The notes under the pieces are model-generated. The model was not told the DNA's origin, ran no database searches, and worked only from the letters and a program-made list of their open reading frames with translations. Made by a program: the position numbers and the translations under genes. Positions 43,600-50,573 of a stretch of 52,885 nucleotides of DNA are shown piece after piece. The stretch lies in NCBI GenBank assembly GCA_902787185.1, contig CADAFP010000046.1, forward strand, positions 1-52,885, read 5' to 3'. The DNA comes from an uncultured Bacteroidales bacterium (lineage in GTDB: Bacteria; Bacteroidota; Bacteroidia; Bacteroidales; Muribaculaceae). Position 1 is the stretch's first letter. The number at the start of each line of letters is the position of its first letter.

Positions 43600-44136
43600 A
43601 TGAAGAGATTTTTCTATTGCACGATAATGGCCTTGTTGGCGATCATGATGCTTGACTCCTGCTTGGGCAAGAGCACCTATGACGAGTACAAGGATTGGCG
43701 CGAGTCCAACGACGAGTGGTACGAGAAGCAGAAGACTTCGGGCCAGTACACGCTGTTGACCGCGTCGTGGGATCCATCGGCTACAACGCTCATCCGCTGG
43801 CACAATGACACGTCGCTGACAAAGAACAACCTCAAGCCGTTGCTCACCTCGACCATCGACGTCAAGTACCAGCTCAAGCTGTATAACGACACGGTAGTGG
43901 ATTCCTCCTACGACAACACCGTCCCCCGCGACAGTGTTTACCGCACCACGCTCAACCAGAATGTCGAGGGGTGGATGATTGCCCTCACCCGTATGCACGT
44001 GGGGGACAGCTGCACCGTCATCGTGCCTTATCATCAGGGTTACGGCTCCTCCAAGATGTCTAACGTGCTTGTGCCCTACAGCATGCTCATCTTTGATGTC
44101 AAACTGGTGGACATCTACAAGTACAAGACCAATTAA
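43600..44136 (+). CDS. FKBP-type peptidyl-prolyl isomerase, lipoprotein
   Basis: A 178-residue lipoprotein: MKRFFYCTIMALLAIMMLDS is followed by the lipidated Cys at residue 21. Residues 75-175 form an FKBP fold (VKYQLKLYNDTVVDSSYDN, VEGWMIALTRMHVGDSCTVI, VPYHQGYGSS, YSMLIFDVKLVDI), with the shape of the usual G-W-xx-al-x-x-M-x-x-G signature. It would assist protein folding at proline bonds in the periplasm or at the inner face of the outer membrane. Residues 22-70 are a charged helical linker. It starts right after a repeat block and ends before a strong terminator. Confidence 0.85.
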   Translation: MKRFFYCTIMALLAIMMLDSCLGKSTYDEYKDWRESNDEWYEKQKTSGQYTLLTASWDPSATTLIRWHNDTSLTKNNLKPLLTSTIDVKYQLKLYNDTVVDSSYDNTVPRDSVYRTTLNQNVEGWMIALTRMHVGDSCTVIVPYHQGYGSSKMSNVLVPYSMLIFDVKLVDIYKYKTN

Positions 44137-44153
44137 ACCGTCATATCAACAAA

Positions 44154-44190
44154 GGAATCCCCGCAGGCAGCACCCGCGGGGATTCTTTTT
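44154..44190 (+). terminator. Terminator after the FKBP gene
   Basis: GAATCCCCGC pairs with GCGGGGATTC, followed by five Ts. It is the clearest intrinsic terminator of this part. Confidence 0.9.
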
Positions 44191-44259
44191 GTTATCGGCC
44201 GTAGCGCGACCATTTTAAGAGATATGAGTTTTACAATGCCCTATGTCGGCGCGGCGGCC

Positions 44260-45366
44260 TCACGGCATCTTTCTCAATGACAGCTGGTAGTTGTAGTACA
44301 TCTCGTTGCCGGTGATGTCCTCAACAACCTCGATGAACGGAGGCATCTCGACCTCGTCGCCCTCCTTGATGCCCTCGAGCTCCAGTATCTGCATACCCAG
44401 CTTGGGCTCGATATAGGTGTCAAGCTCGAAGTAATGGTTCTTCCACACGAAGCACTTGCGCATCTTGCTGATGGGGTTGCGGCTGGGGTCGGCAATCTGC
44501 AGCAGGTCCACATACTGCTGGGCGGTGATGCGGCGCTCGGTCTCGATCTGCTTGTTGCGGCTCACCGTCTTCTTGATGGTCTGGAAATAGACATAGCTGC
44601 CCTGCCAGCCACGCTTGCGCACACGCATCTCGGTGCCGGGCTCGCTCAGCAGGTAGGTCTGGGTGATCTCGCTCTCGGTATAGTCGGGGATGTCGCCCGT
44701 GACCTTGACGATGTATTTGCGCTCCTGCTCGATGGGGCAGGGGACACCCAGCACGGTCGAAATCTCGTTGAGCACCTGGCGCAACTTGTCGTCAAAGTCC
44801 ATGTGGTTGCCAATCACACGCAGGTGAGGATGGCCCGTCCAGGCGCTCAGCACCTTGCGGTCCAGTTCGCGGGCCAGCTCCACGTCCTCGCTGCGGAACT
44901 TGTTGTTCTCGTTGGTGTAGAACTGCTCGGCGCCGGCGGCAGCGGTCACCATGTGCAGGATAGCCTCGTAGCGGGCATCACGCAGCTTCACCGTGTTGGT
45001 GCCCATCTCCTCGGTCAACGCCTCCCAAATCTCGGGCGAGACGTAGGCGCTGATGTCCATGGTGCCACGGTCACACACGATGAGCACGGGCTTGCTGCAC
45101 TGGGCGGCCATCTTGGCGAAGTGGTCCTCAAGGGCCAGCTGGATGTTGAGCGTCGATTTCTCGGCCTCAAAGAACAAGGCCTTGTTATGAGTCAGGTAGT
45201 TGATGCCGGCGCTGCTGAACATCGTCGGTACCTCGGGAATCGCAAACACCTGGAATCCCAGCCCGCTGAAGTGCTCGATAATCCTTGCCATGGCCGTGGT
45301 CTTGCCCGCGCAGGGGCCTCCCGTGAGCACAATCTTGGTAATCTTATTGGTGATCTTGTCAGTCAT
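44260..45366 (-). CDS. AAA-type ATPase / CYTH domain fusion protein
   Basis: A 368-residue cytoplasmic protein. Residues 10-195 are a P-loop domain of the AAA_28 / NadR-like kind: KIVLTGGPCAGKTTAMARII is the Walker A region and PVLIVCDRGTMDISAY the Walker B region. Residues 210-365 are a CYTH domain, with its signature ExExK in PIEQERKYIVKV, then TEMRVRKRGWQGSYVYFQTI, KKTVSRNKQIETERRI and IEPKLGMQILELEG. CYTH enzymes act on triphosphate compounds such as thiamine triphosphate or on inorganic triphosphate. The pairing of a nucleotide kinase-like domain with a triphosphatase in one chain is known but its substrate is unclear to me. Confidence 0.85.
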   Translation of the reverse strand: MTDKITNKITKIVLTGGPCAGKTTAMARIIEHFSGLGFQVFAIPEVPTMFSSAGINYLTHNKALFFEAEKSTLNIQLALEDHFAKMAAQCSKPVLIVCDRGTMDISAYVSPEIWEALTEEMGTNTVKLRDARYEAILHMVTAAAGAEQFYTNENNKFRSEDVELARELDRKVLSAWTGHPHLRVIGNHMDFDDKLRQVLNEISTVLGVPCPIEQERKYIVKVTGDIPDYTESEITQTYLLSEPGTEMRVRKRGWQGSYVYFQTIKKTVSRNKQIETERRITAQQYVDLLQIADPSRNPISKMRKCFVWKNHYFELDTYIEPKLGMQILELEGIKEGDEVEMPPFIEVVEDITGNEMYYNYQLSLRKMP

Positions 45367-45559
45367 TTCTCGTTAAATAAGTATAGTTTCACAAAAAAGG
45401 ACGCCAAAAGTACACAAAATATCCCACTCCCACAACCTTTTCCCTTATAAAAGATGTGAAATGCCGGTGTGTCATCAGTCAACGATATTTAGCATAACCG
45501 CCGTTGAGCGGGACATAATCAAATTTTTAAATTAAAAACCCATTGATTATTGTACTTGA

Positions 45560-45580
45560 TTTTGGGAACGCTATAGCTGT
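45560..45580 (+). repeat. Dispersed repeat GGGAACG(C)TATAGC, copy 3
   Basis: TTTTGGGAACGCTATAGC differs by one base from the copies at 3398 and 12094 over its first 18 bases. Confidence 0.6.
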
Positions 45581-45800
45581 GGGCGCATCATTGGCGTTGA
45601 AAAAAAATATTGCTTCGAAGATGGTCACACACACACCTTCAGGCTAAGGAGATGCCGCAGTGAGTGGCCCCTATCAGGGCCAGTTTGTTGGGGTTTGGTA
45701 AAAAACCATCAAATCGGGCAGAAAATCACGGTTTTTGATAAATAGTTTGGTGCTTTGCAATTTTTTTGCTTGATTTCTTGGTATATTTCAATTTGTATAG

Positions 45801-45808
45801 TAATTTTG
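45801..45808 (+). promoter_or_regulatory. -7 promoter box TAATTTTG
   Basis: TAATTTTG fits TAnnTTTG, with a TTCTTG element ending 20 bases upstream. The ATPase gene starts 45 bases later. Confidence 0.6.
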
Positions 45809-45853
45809 CAGCCGAGTTTATTAATATTGTTTTTTTAAAATTTTTTTTATACC

Positions 45854-47002
45854 ATGAAAAACTCAAATAATAATGATTGGTCATGTGACCACGGCAACAA
45901 CTGTCAGCCCGGCAACCTGCTGGAGATGATCTCTAAGCAAGAGCAGCCCAGCTACGATGAGCAGCCCAGCTATAAAAAGCTGCCCAACTACGATGAGCTG
46001 TTGGAGAACGAGTACCAAGAAAGGGTGGGGAAGTTCTTTATTAACCGCAACGGCAACTATCCCGACCCCGAGTACCTCATCGAGATTGGCGGTGTTCCCA
46101 CGGTGCCCAAGAGCAACCTGGTGGCCATCAGTGCCAAGTGGAAAAGCGGCAAGACCTTCTTTTGCGACATCCTTGCTGCCGTCTTCCTGGGTAGCGACCA
46201 TTTCGCCAGTTGCCGCAGCCTTCAGGATTCAGGCAAGGTCCTGTTCTTTGATACCGAGCAGGCCGAGAGCGACACCTTCCGCCTCCAGAAGATTATTGAT
46301 TCGATGACCCCCGAGGAGCGCCACAATGACCTTGGGGTGGCATGCCTGCAGGGAGCGGTTATTGCTGCCGATGAGAACCGCAGCGATGAAGTCTCCCGCT
46401 ATGAACTCATCACCAGCGCCATCGCTCACGAACACCCCGACCTGGTCATCATCGACGGTATCGCCGACCTCATCTACAACTACAACGACGTGTTTGAATC
46501 GACTAACATGGTCAACAAGCTGTCAGCCTTAGCCAACAAGCACAACTGCTGCATCGTCGTGGTCATGCACCAGAACAAGGGGATGAAAGACAAGAACATG
46601 AAGGGGCACATCGGAACCATGCTCTGCCAGAAGTGCAGCGACGTGTTCAATGTCGAGAAGCATGGCACCATCTTTGAGGTGACTCATGCCTATACCAGGC
46701 ACCGCCAGAGCGCGGGCCTGTGCTTCAAACTCGACGCCAATGCCGTTCCCATGGACGCCATCGCCGACCGACAACTGCAAGTCGAGATAGAGCGCCAGCA
46801 GGAAAAATCCAAGCTGCGTGACCAGTTGGCATTGTGTGTGGAGGATGCTGACGCCGACATCAAGAAGAGCGAACTGGTCAAACTCATCAAGGAAAAGCTG
46901 GGGCACAGCCAAGCCCAAGCCTATCGTTTGTTAGAGAAGGCCGAGAGGCTTAATGTGCTGGCTACCAACGACAAGAAGCACTACCACTTGCAGCAGGAAT
47001 AG
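45854..47002 (+). CDS. RepA-like RecA-fold ATPase (AAA_25 type)
   Basis: A 382-residue soluble protein. The N-terminal 60 residues are low complexity with near repeats (QPSYDEQPSYKKLPNYDELL). Residues 75-280 form a RecA/RepA-helicase-like ATPase: VAISAKWKSGKTFFCDILAA is the Walker A region, LFFDTEQAESDTFRLQK follows, and PDLVIIDGIADLI is Walker B, then IVVVMHQNKGMKDK. A C-terminal winged-helix-like part (ADIKKSELVKLIKEKLGHSQ, AYRLLEKAERLNVL) may bind DNA. Such proteins are common in Bacteroidales mobile elements as replication or mobilisation helicases. Directly downstream lies a cluster of heptamer repeats that could be its binding site. Confidence 0.8.
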   Translation: MKNSNNNDWSCDHGNNCQPGNLLEMISKQEQPSYDEQPSYKKLPNYDELLENEYQERVGKFFINRNGNYPDPEYLIEIGGVPTVPKSNLVAISAKWKSGKTFFCDILAAVFLGSDHFASCRSLQDSGKVLFFDTEQAESDTFRLQKIIDSMTPEERHNDLGVACLQGAVIAADENRSDEVSRYELITSAIAHEHPDLVIIDGIADLIYNYNDVFESTNMVNKLSALANKHNCCIVVVMHQNKGMKDKNMKGHIGTMLCQKCSDVFNVEKHGTIFEVTHAYTRHRQSAGLCFKLDANAVPMDAIADRQLQVEIERQQEKSKLRDQLALCVEDADADIKKSELVKLIKEKLGHSQAQAYRLLEKAERLNVLATNDKKHYHLQQE

Positions 47003-47014
47003 TGATTATCATAT

Positions 47015-47270
47015 TTCTCATTTTTCTCATTTCTATATATATATGAGAAGAATGAGAAATATATTTAGATAGATAAGGCATGTCATCGCAAGTATTGACA
47101 TGACTATGATTATCTCATGCTGTCCTGCCTATAACGACGGTAACCGTAAGGTATCTGTTGTTTATCTTTTTCTCATTCTTCTCACTCTTCTCATGTGTGC
47201 GTGATTTTCTCAAATCAGAATCCTCTATTGAGAAAACACGTGCCCATGAGAACTATGAGAAAAATGATAA
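47015..47270. repeat. Iteron-like TTCTCAT heptamers with 9-base period
   Basis: Forward TTCTCAT copies start at 47015 and 47024, answered by ATGAGAA at 47043 and 47052. A second set has TTCTCAT, TTCTCAC and TTCTCAT at 47170, 47179 and 47188 and TTCTCAA at 47207, answered by TTGAGAA at 47228 and ATGAGAA, ATGAGAA and ATGATAA at 47246, 47255 and 47264. Spacing inside each group is exactly 9 bases and the groups nest as inverted repeats. The layout resembles iterons or operators for a multimeric protein, or long hairpins in RNA. Confidence 0.85.
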
Positions 47271-47327
47271 AAAACCGATTTGTCCCTGATTTACCTGTAG
47301 TTTTTATTTTTTTTATTTTTTTTATTG

Positions 47328-47335
47328 TACCTTTG
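47328..47335 (+). promoter_or_regulatory. -7 promoter box TACCTTTG of the structured RNA
   Basis: TACCTTTG fits TAnnTTTG exactly as in the rRNA and glyS promoters of this window. A transcript would begin near 47341 with GGAATCGGG. Confidence 0.65.
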
Positions 47336-47340
47336 TGGGT

Positions 47341-47588
47341 GGAATCGGGGGAGAAATCCCGATGAAGATTTAAGCATTCGCTATTATTTCGCGCATAGCC
47401 AAGAGCCTAGGAAACAATTGGTATAACAAGCACCGAAATAATAAGTGACGGTAGCCTTATGGTTTCTGTTCCAGTTTAAAATAGCGATGCTCACGCAACG
47501 CGTGATGCATCCTGCAAACTGGACAGGGGTACCATTCCTAGGCCGCCTCTTGCTATGCGCAAAAAAGGTGCATCACGTCTTTTTTGCG
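47341..47588 (+). ncRNA. Candidate structured RNA upstream of the methyltransferase gene
   Basis: The RNA would open with a hairpin ATCGGG (47344-47349) / CCCGAT (47358-47363). A long-range stem joins GCGCATAG, CAAGAG and CCTAGGAA (47391-47413) to TTCCTAGG, CTCTTG and CTATGCGC (47535-47560), with TGGTA/TACCA inside. Within it, CTGT-CCAGTTT (47466-47477) pairs with AAACTGG-ACAG (47516-47526), capped by GATGCTCACGC / GCGTGATGCATC. TATTATTTCG (47382) can pair with CGAAATAATA (47434), and GCATTCGCTATT with AATAGCGATGC (47480), as competing folds. CGCAAAAAA / TTTTTTGCG (47558-47588) ends it like a terminator. I recognise no known family; retron, omega-RNA and 6S RNA were considered. Confidence 0.6.
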
Positions 47589-47596
47589 TTTAAGCG

Positions 47597-47634
47597 TGAT
47601 TGATAGTCGATGCAAACCAATTGATTATCAATCA
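47597..47634 (+). promoter_or_regulatory. Inverted repeat over the methyltransferase start
   Basis: TGATTGATA at 47597-47605 is the exact reverse complement of TATCAATCA at 47626-47634, which ends on the first base of the ATG. It could be an operator for a regulator or an RNA hairpin that hides the start codon. Confidence 0.5.
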
Positions 47635-48725
47635 TGGCCAATAAAAACCTGAATGCCGCCAAGACGGCAAAGAAAGACGAGTTTTACACGCAAATGAGCG
47701 ACATCGAGCGGGAGTTGCAGCACTACTGGCAGCACTTTCGTGGAAAAACCATCCTGTGCAACTGCGACGACCCCTACGAGAGCAATTTCTTTAAATACTT
47801 TGCCCTGCGCTTCAACCAGTTGGGGCTAAAGAAACTCATCTGCACCTGCTATAACGGCTCACCTGTGCAAGGCAATGAATTGATGATTGATTGGGGCGAT
47901 TTTACAGAGGAACCCAAGAAAATCGCATATAAGGTTGAGATTACCGAGGTGCGTGACCTGAACGGCGACGGAGCCGTTGACCTGAGCGACGTGCAATACC
48001 TGCTGAAAAACGACAAAAACGTCCTTTCCATCCTCAAAACGGGCGACTTCCGCAGTTCTGAATGTATCGAACTGCTTAAACAAGCCGACATCGTTGTGAC
48101 TAACCCACCATTCTCACTATTTCGTGAATATGTTGCCCAACTCATAGAATATGGAAAGAAATTTCTGATTATCGGCAATGTAAATGCAATATCCAACAAA
48201 AACTTTTTCCCATTGCTATACACTGGAAAAGTATGGAATGGAGTTAATTCCGGTCATACATGGTTTAAAGTTCCGGAATACTACGAAATACCTGATTTCT
48301 ATGATTTGACAGATACTAAAAAACTTCGCTCAAATGGTTATGCGATTAAAGATGGACGGTTATGGAGGAATTTGGGTAATATATGCTGGTTTACTAACCT
48401 TGACAATAAGAAACGACATGAATTCATTGATTTGATTCGTAGTGTCAAACATACTGAGTATTGTGAATATGATAACTACCAAGCTATTGAGGTTGGTAAT
48501 GTTAATGAAATTCCATATGATTATGATGGAATTATGGGCGTGCCAATTACTTTCATGCATAAATACAATCCAGATCAATTTGAATTACTTGGAATTACAG
48601 AAAATGATCCCAAAATGAAAGAGTATTGGAAAGATGGTGCATTAAGATATGATAGACCATATTTGAAAGGTCAAAGAAAACCAGCAAGATTATTAATCCG
48701 CAACAAACATCCTAAGACGCTATGA
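47634..48725 (+). CDS. Adenine-specific DNA methyltransferase, EcoRI family
   Basis: A 363-residue enzyme expected to methylate adenine in a short DNA site using S-adenosylmethionine. Near the N-terminus KKDEFYTQMSDIERELQHYW and LCNCDDPYESNF are typical of the family (I recall PF13651); the catalytic motif NPPF is at residues 157-160 in ADIVVTNPPFSLFREYV. Residues 108-120 (DLNGDGAVDLSDV) look like half of an EF-hand or dockerin loop; this insertion is, to my memory, common in the family. From about 48120 to 48720 the gene turns AT-rich, about one third GC in lines I counted against about half before and after, so the target-recognition half may have been swapped. Its stop overlaps the next start in ATGA. 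Confidence 0.88.
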   Translation: MANKNLNAAKTAKKDEFYTQMSDIERELQHYWQHFRGKTILCNCDDPYESNFFKYFALRFNQLGLKKLICTCYNGSPVQGNELMIDWGDFTEEPKKIAYKVEITEVRDLNGDGAVDLSDVQYLLKNDKNVLSILKTGDFRSSECIELLKQADIVVTNPPFSLFREYVAQLIEYGKKFLIIGNVNAISNKNFFPLLYTGKVWNGVNSGHTWFKVPEYYEIPDFYDLTDTKKLRSNGYAIKDGRLWRNLGNICWFTNLDNKKRHEFIDLIRSVKHTEYCEYDNYQAIEVGNVNEIPYDYDGIMGVPITFMHKYNPDQFELLGITENDPKMKEYWKDGALRYDRPYLKGQRKPARLLIRNKHPKTL

Positions 48726-49846
48726 TGACGATAAAACCAATCAGTGTGACCGTGAGGGAGATTACCCAGGGTTATGTGAATAACGATGAACAGGGCGTGA
48801 GGGGCTATAACGGGTTGTTAGACATCCGTCCGCCCTATCAGCGCGAGTTTATCTATAACGACAAGGAGCAACAAGCTGTCATCAACACGGTGCTGCGCGG
48901 CTATCCGCTCAACGTGATGTATTGGGTGAAGCGCAACGAGGATGCGGAGTGCCCTTATGAGGTGATGGACGGCCAGCAGCGCACGTTGGCACTGTGTGAG
49001 TATGTGGCGGGTAAATTCAGTATTGAGTTCAAGAACTTCTTCAACCAGCCCGAAGATATCCAAAAACGCATCCTGGACTACGAGTTGACGGTATATGTGT
49101 GCGAGGGCGAGCACAGCGAAAAGTTAGAGTGGTTCAAGACCATCAACATCGCGGGCAAACCGCTCAACGAGCAGGAAATCCTCAATGCCATCTATGCGGG
49201 GCCGTTTGTGAGCGATGCCAAGCGGCATTTCTCAAAAACCAACTGCGGTGCCTCTAAACTCGGCAAAGACCTTGTGAACGGAGTGCCTATCCGCCAGGAC
49301 TTCTTGAAAGTTGCGCTGGAGTGGATGGCCGACCACGAGAAGCGAGAGGGCAAGGCACAAAGCCGTGTGGGCTACATGTCACAGCACCAGCACGACCCCA
49401 ACGCCAACAACCTGTGGACCTATTTCCAGAACGTGCTGAATTGGGCGATTACCAACTTTGACATGAAGAAGTTCAAGCGCATCATGAAGGGGTTGGACTG
49501 GGCGCTCTATTACGATAAATTCCATGATAAGACCCTCGACACGGTGGAGATGGCCAAGCAGATTTCAGTATTGATGCGTGACAGCGAAATCCAGCGGCAG
49601 TCGGGAATCATCCCCTACGTGCTCACGGGCGACGAGCGGCACCTTGACCTGCGTGCCTTTCCCGAAGACATCAAACTGGCGGTATGGGAAAAGCAAAAGC
49701 ACATCTGCCCCCTGTGCAACAAGGAGTTTGACTTTGAGTTTATGGAGGGTGATCATATCAAGCCGTGGCGTGAGGGCGGCCGCACCGTTATCGAGAACTG
49801 CCAGATGTTGTGCCGCGACTGCAACCGTCACAAGGGTGCAAAGTGA
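48722..49846 (+). CDS. DUF262 / HNH endonuclease protein
   Basis: A 374-residue protein. Residues 15-150 are a DUF262 (ParB/Srx-like) domain: DIRPPYQREFIYNDKEQQAV, NTVLRGYPLNVMYWVKR and the DGQQR motif in YEVMDGQQRTLALCEYV. DUF262 occurs in GmrS-like type IV restriction subunits and many defence proteins, where it binds or splits nucleotides. Residues 325-374 are an HNH nuclease with two zinc-type Cys pairs: ICPLCNKEF, DHIKPWREGGRTVIENCQML and CRDCNRHKG. The start overlaps the methyltransferase stop by 4 bases, so translation is coupled. Together they fit a restriction-modification or DNA-targeting defence pair, this being the cutting half. It may be methylation-sensitive. Confidence 0.87.
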   Translation: MMTIKPISVTVREITQGYVNNDEQGVRGYNGLLDIRPPYQREFIYNDKEQQAVINTVLRGYPLNVMYWVKRNEDAECPYEVMDGQQRTLALCEYVAGKFSIEFKNFFNQPEDIQKRILDYELTVYVCEGEHSEKLEWFKTINIAGKPLNEQEILNAIYAGPFVSDAKRHFSKTNCGASKLGKDLVNGVPIRQDFLKVALEWMADHEKREGKAQSRVGYMSQHQHDPNANNLWTYFQNVLNWAITNFDMKKFKRIMKGLDWALYYDKFHDKTLDTVEMAKQISVLMRDSEIQRQSGIIPYVLTGDERHLDLRAFPEDIKLAVWEKQKHICPLCNKEFDFEFMEGDHIKPWREGGRTVIENCQMLCRDCNRHKGAK

Positions 49847-49907
49847 CTGCCACAACCATGGCTATGCTATGGAGCGTAATTAAGATGATGGCTGTCTTTG
49901 TTCTTTT

Positions 49908-50552
49908 TTATTCCGAGAGGCGGCGCTTGACGAAGTCGGCGATGAATTGGGCTGTGCCCTCGATGCCCAGCAGGCTCGAGTCGATGCACAGGTCGTAGCT
50001 GTCGGCATGGCCCCACAGCTTGTCGGTGTAGAAGTTGTAGTACTCGGCACGCAGTTTGTTGATTTTGTAACTGCGCTTCTCGGCAGCCTCGCGTGTGTCG
50101 CAGTCACCACGTTCGATGATGCGCTTCACCCGGTTCTCAATCGGGGAGTGCAGGAACACGCTGATGACCTTGCAGTAGTCGCGCAGCACATAGTCGGCAG
50201 TGCGTCCCACGATGACGCATGACTTGCGGTCCACCAGCTCTTTCATCACTTGGCATTGTGCCTTATACACATTGTCCTCGGTCGTCGATGCCTCGCCCAC
50301 AAAGGTGGAGCCGGCCATAGCAAGGTTCAATGGCCACAGGCTGGGGAAAAACTTGGGCGTGCGCTCGTCGGCGGCCTCAAACATCTCGGGGTGGATGCCG
50401 CTCGCCTTCGAGGCTTCGAGCAGCAGCTGCTTGTCAAAGTAGTTGATGTCGAGCAGCTGGGCAACGCGCTGGCCCACCTCCCTGCCGCCGCAGCCAAACT
50501 GGCGTCCGATGGCAATCGCATAATTCTGGTTGTTTTTGGGGTTCTCGTTCAT
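49908..50552 (-). CDS. Cytidylate kinase-like protein
   Basis: A 214-residue cytoplasmic P-loop protein of the cytidylate kinase-like family (I recall PF13189), found in many Bacteroidales beside the true Cmk. The start AIAIGRQFGCGGREVGQRVA holds the nucleotide loop, followed by LDINYFDKQLLLEASKASG. CVIVGRTADYVLRDY and VFLHSPIENRVKRIIER are the usual NMP-binding and lid regions, and DLCIDSSLLGIEGTAQFIAD closes the fold. The substrate is not known. It lies convergent to the DUF262-HNH gene, 61 bases away, and 21 bases after the secreted gene at 50574 on the same strand. Confidence 0.85.
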   Translation of the reverse strand: MNENPKNNQNYAIAIGRQFGCGGREVGQRVAQLLDINYFDKQLLLEASKASGIHPEMFEAADERTPKFFPSLWPLNLAMAGSTFVGEASTTEDNVYKAQCQVMKELVDRKSCVIVGRTADYVLRDYCKVISVFLHSPIENRVKRIIERGDCDTREAAEKRSYKINKLRAEYYNFYTDKLWGHADSYDLCIDSSLLGIEGTAQFIADFVKRRLSE

Positions 50553-50573
50553 TGTGATATCATTGATTGGGTT

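Larger units (their letters stand above)
45367..45853. other. Island boundary spacer
   Basis: This AT-rich gap of 487 bases has no gene. It holds TCAACGATATTTAGCATAAC at about 45479 (its core TTTAGCATAACC recurs at 1958), a diverged GGGAACGCTATAGC repeat at 45560-45580, and the promoter of the ATPase gene at the right end. It may contain the left edge of the accessory island; no clear attachment site is visible. Confidence 0.5.

Noticed and set aside
47015-47270. CRISPR array
   Set aside because: The repeated unit is only 7 bases at 9-base steps in both orientations; there are no 25-40 base repeats, spacers or cas genes.
47341-47588. Retron msr-msd RNA
   Set aside because: The closing stem resembles a1/a2 pairing, but no reverse transcriptase gene lies anywhere in the window and the downstream gene is a methyltransferase.
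47341-47588. Omega-RNA (HEARO) of an IscB-type nuclease
   Set aside because: The nearby HNH protein is a DUF262-HNH protein without RuvC parts, so it is not an IscB or IsrB relative.
47740-48010. Misjoined dockerin fragment in the methyltransferase
   Set aside because: DLNGDGAVDLSDV resembles the dockerins nearby, but from memory this loop is a normal insertion of the EcoRI-family methyltransferases, and the frame is continuous.
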